From: an uncultured Clostridia bacterium
Lineage (GTDB): Bacteria > Bacillota > Clostridia > Christensenellales > UBA1242
NCBI GenBank assembly: GCA_944381225.1
Contig: CALWKJ010000049.1
Span: 1 to 7,395, forward strand
Length of the DNA: 7,395 bases
Reading direction: 5' to 3'
The notes beneath the pieces were generated by a model that was given only the letters and a program-made list of their open reading frames with translations, was not told the DNA's origin and searched no databases. Numbering within the stretch: the first letter of the stretch is position 1; every line of letters starts with the position of its first letter. Positions 5,884-7,395 of the stretch are shown here, piece by piece. Made by a program: the position numbers and the translations under genes.

Positions 5884-6504
5884 TTAATTTTGTGATGTTT
5901 TTACTTTTTCTTGCTTTTTAGATTTTATCTTTTTAATCATATAAGAAACACAACTGCAAATGCCGTACGATATGGTTACATATAATGTAAATGCAATAGT
6001 AAAATCTCCTCCAAGCATTAATGTTTGTTCCACTACTTTAAAAGACATTTGAAAAAATGTTAATTCAAATACAATGCTCCCTAAAAGAGTGCCACAAAAA
6101 GCGCTATTCATGCTTGGACATATTGTATATAATACAAAACCTAATACTAACGCCAAATAAACATATGGTTTAACATATGCAAATTCAAAAGTTTCCATAT
6201 TTAAGGCATTATAGCAGTAAAAAACTGCAACTATTATCAACGAAGTCAAAACTGTAGCAATAAAAGACTTTAAGTTTTTTTGCAAAACAAATAAAATTAC
6301 AAAAACAACCATATACAATATTAAATTTAAACTTAAAGTTACATTTAATATATTTATGTTTCCTATTGCATCAAAAACGCAAGTTAAAAGCAAAAAACAA
6401 ACAACAAAGAATCGATTTAATTTGTTTATTTTTAATGTTTTTTCAAAAACTCCAAAAGCAAACAAAATTGCCAATGTTCCACTTATTAAAAAATACAAAT
6501 CCAT
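5884..6504 (-). CDS. unrecognised polytopic membrane protein, 206 residues
   Basis: I do not recognise a family with confidence. The protein is almost entirely hydrophobic, with about seven likely membrane segments (roughly 3-20, 32-50, 55-74, 80-97, 112-128, 133-151 and 167-190) and a basic tail (KKIKSKKQEKVK, 191-202). Positive charges in KTLKINKLNR (22-31), QKNLKS (75-80) and the tail fit an outside N-terminus and a cytoplasmic C-terminus. Six cysteines are scattered, including C183 and C185. No catalytic motif or signal peptide cleavage site is evident. The ATG at 6504 is preferred over a TTG at 6531 because GAGG at 6514-6511 is six bases ahead of it. It lies between feoB (48-base gap) and der (60-base gap) on the same strand. 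A distant DUF1614-like or other transporter-type relationship is a guess only. Confidence 0.8.
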   Translation of the reverse strand: MDLYFLISGTLAILFAFGVFEKTLKINKLNRFFVVCFLLLTCVFDAIGNINILNVTLSLNLILYMVVFVILFVLQKNLKSFIATVLTSLIIVAVFYCYNALNMETFEFAYVKPYVYLALVLGFVLYTICPSMNSAFCGTLLGSIVFELTFFQMSFKVVEQTLMLGGDFTIAFTLYVTISYGICSCVSYMIKKIKSKKQEKVKTSQN

Positions 6505-6552
6505 AATTTTCCTCAAACTTAATGTGAGCAAAAATTATTATTTTATTACAAT

Positions 6553-7395
6553 TTATTTCTTATGTTTACAGGTTTTATTATCACATCCATAACAAATAAC
6601 ATCTGTTTTCTTTATTTTTATTAAGTTTAAAATTGTTGAAATAATGGCTAAACAAAGCAAAACAATCACTACAACTGTAAAAGCACCAAAAATTAATGTT
6701 AAATTAAAAACAAAATAAACAAACATAGAAGTAACATACGCCAAAATAAATTGTAACGCTATGCCTATATATGTCCACTTTCTTCCTATTTCCTTTTTAA
6801 GAACCATAATTGTTCCAAGGCAAGGACAATATAACAGACAGAACACCATAAAGCTTAATGCACTGGCAGGTGTAAAAAAAACTACGCTAAGCGGATTAAT
6901 TAGAGTTTGAGATATTGACGACATAAAATTGTTTGTTCCAGTATTTACGTTATTAAACATAGCTATAGATGAAACAATTATTTCTTTTGCAACTATTCCA
7001 GCAAGTAAAGCAGAAGCGCAGCCCCACGATCCAAATCCTAATGGCTTAAATATTGGAGCCACAAATTCGCCAATATTTTGCAAAATGCTTTTATTGCTTG
7101 TTCCCTTAATATATTCTAATGAAAAAGAAAAATTTTCAAAAAACCATACTATTATTGACATGCCCAACAAAATGCTTCCAATCTTAAGCAAAAAAGATTT
7201 TATATTTAATTTTGTAACAGCAAAAATATGCTTTAAATCAATTTTTCTATAAGATGGAAATTCCATTATAAAAGTTTGTTTTTTGCTTACAAAAAATGTC
7301 TTTTCCAAAAACATGCTTAAAATTAATGCTATGATTATGCCAATAACATAAAGTAATACAATTATTAAAATATTGTTAACTCCAAAAAAAGCACC
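6553..7395 (-). CDS. feoB: FeoB ferrous iron transporter, C-terminal fragment with Cys-rich tail
   Basis: 280 residues of the membrane part of the Fe(II) transporter; the N-terminal G domain and start lie beyond the right edge. Recognisable FeoB core sequence (fragment numbering): a helix LLYVIGIIIAL (14-24), MEFPSYR (44-50; family MELPPYR), FVAPIFKPLGFGSWGCASALLAGIVAKEIIVSS (gate region, 111-143), and LSFMVFCLLYCPCLGTIMVLKKEIGRKW (180-207) with the conserved PC (C192). After the last core helix there is one more hydrophobic segment (about 233-259) and then a basic tail with C268, C271 and C276 (CYGC, then C four residues later). This tail resembles the small FeoB-associated Cys-rich membrane protein that many Firmicutes encode as a separate gene. 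No feoA is visible because the upstream side is cut off. Confidence 0.95.
   Translation of the reverse strand, partial: GAFFGVNNILIIVLLYVIGIIIALILSMFLEKTFFVSKKQTFIMEFPSYRKIDLKHIFAVTKLNIKSFLLKIGSILLGMSIIVWFFENFSFSLEYIKGTSNKSILQNIGEFVAPIFKPLGFGSWGCASALLAGIVAKEIIVSSIAMFNNVNTGTNNFMSSISQTLINPLSVVFFTPASALSFMVFCLLYCPCLGTIMVLKKEIGRKWTYIGIALQFILAYVTSMFVYFVFNLTLIFGAFTVVVIVLLCLAIISTILNLIKIKKTDVICYGCDNKTCKHKK

Noticed and set aside
6929..7252. 107-codon plus-strand reading frame inside feoB
   Set aside because: The opposite strand encodes clear FeoB core motifs; this frame is a shadow.
1..7395. CRISPR array, toxin-antitoxin, phage, transposon or biosynthetic cluster
   Set aside because: No regular repeats, terminal inverted repeats, transposase, integrase or paired small toxin-like genes were seen on either strand; gene content is mostly housekeeping.

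Overview
The window reads as ordinary chromosome of a strongly AT-rich (by eye about 30% G+C, not counted) low-GC Gram-positive, most likely an uncultured or gut-type member of the Clostridia. Reasons: strong AGGAG-type ribosome binding sites, a PcrA-like helicase, a FeoB with a cysteine-rich tail, a YrrO/TrhP-like U32 protein, a PlsY with the clostridial-type GSGN motif, and a DUF3343 gene next to an EF2568-type cysteine desulfurase. Tryptophan is encoded by TGG and all eight visible stop codons are TAA, so nothing suggests a mycoplasma-like code. There is no tRNA, rRNA, CRISPR array, insertion sequence or phage gene.

Layout. Seven of the eight intact or window-cut genes outside the desulfurase run on the minus strand, so transcription reads from high to low coordinates. 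At the right edge is the C-terminal part of the iron transporter FeoB (6553-7395), followed by an unrecognised polytopic membrane protein (5884-6504), the ribosome-assembly GTPase Der (4504-5823, TTG start) and the acyltransferase PlsY (3752-4504, one-base overlap with der). This run meets a single plus-strand gene, a class V aminotransferase-fold cysteine desulfurase (2598-3728), tail to tail with 23 bases between stops. The desulfurase is divergent from a small DUF3343 protein (2258-2518), a presumed sulfur/selenium carrier. Then come, still on the minus strand, a U32-family protein (1011-2207) with its own candidate promoter, a 147-base gap with two inverted repeats, a 114-residue hypothetical protein (519-863) and the N-terminal 159 residues of a PcrA/UvrD helicase (1-478).

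How the genes may work together. Der and PlsY are a common Firmicutes pair (ribosome assembly and phosphatidic acid synthesis). FeoB, the desulfurase, DUF3343 and the Fe-S-cluster U32 protein share an iron/sulfur theme, but no shared operon proves a link: the desulfurase faces away from the others. The best leads for something less well described are the divergent DUF3343/desulfurase pair without selenium genes in sight, the unknown seven-helix protein between feoB and der, the 114-residue protein ahead of pcrA with a 10-bp-arm inverted repeat abutting its ribosome binding site, and the Cys-rich FeoB tail. I did not find a clear undescribed defence or mobile system.
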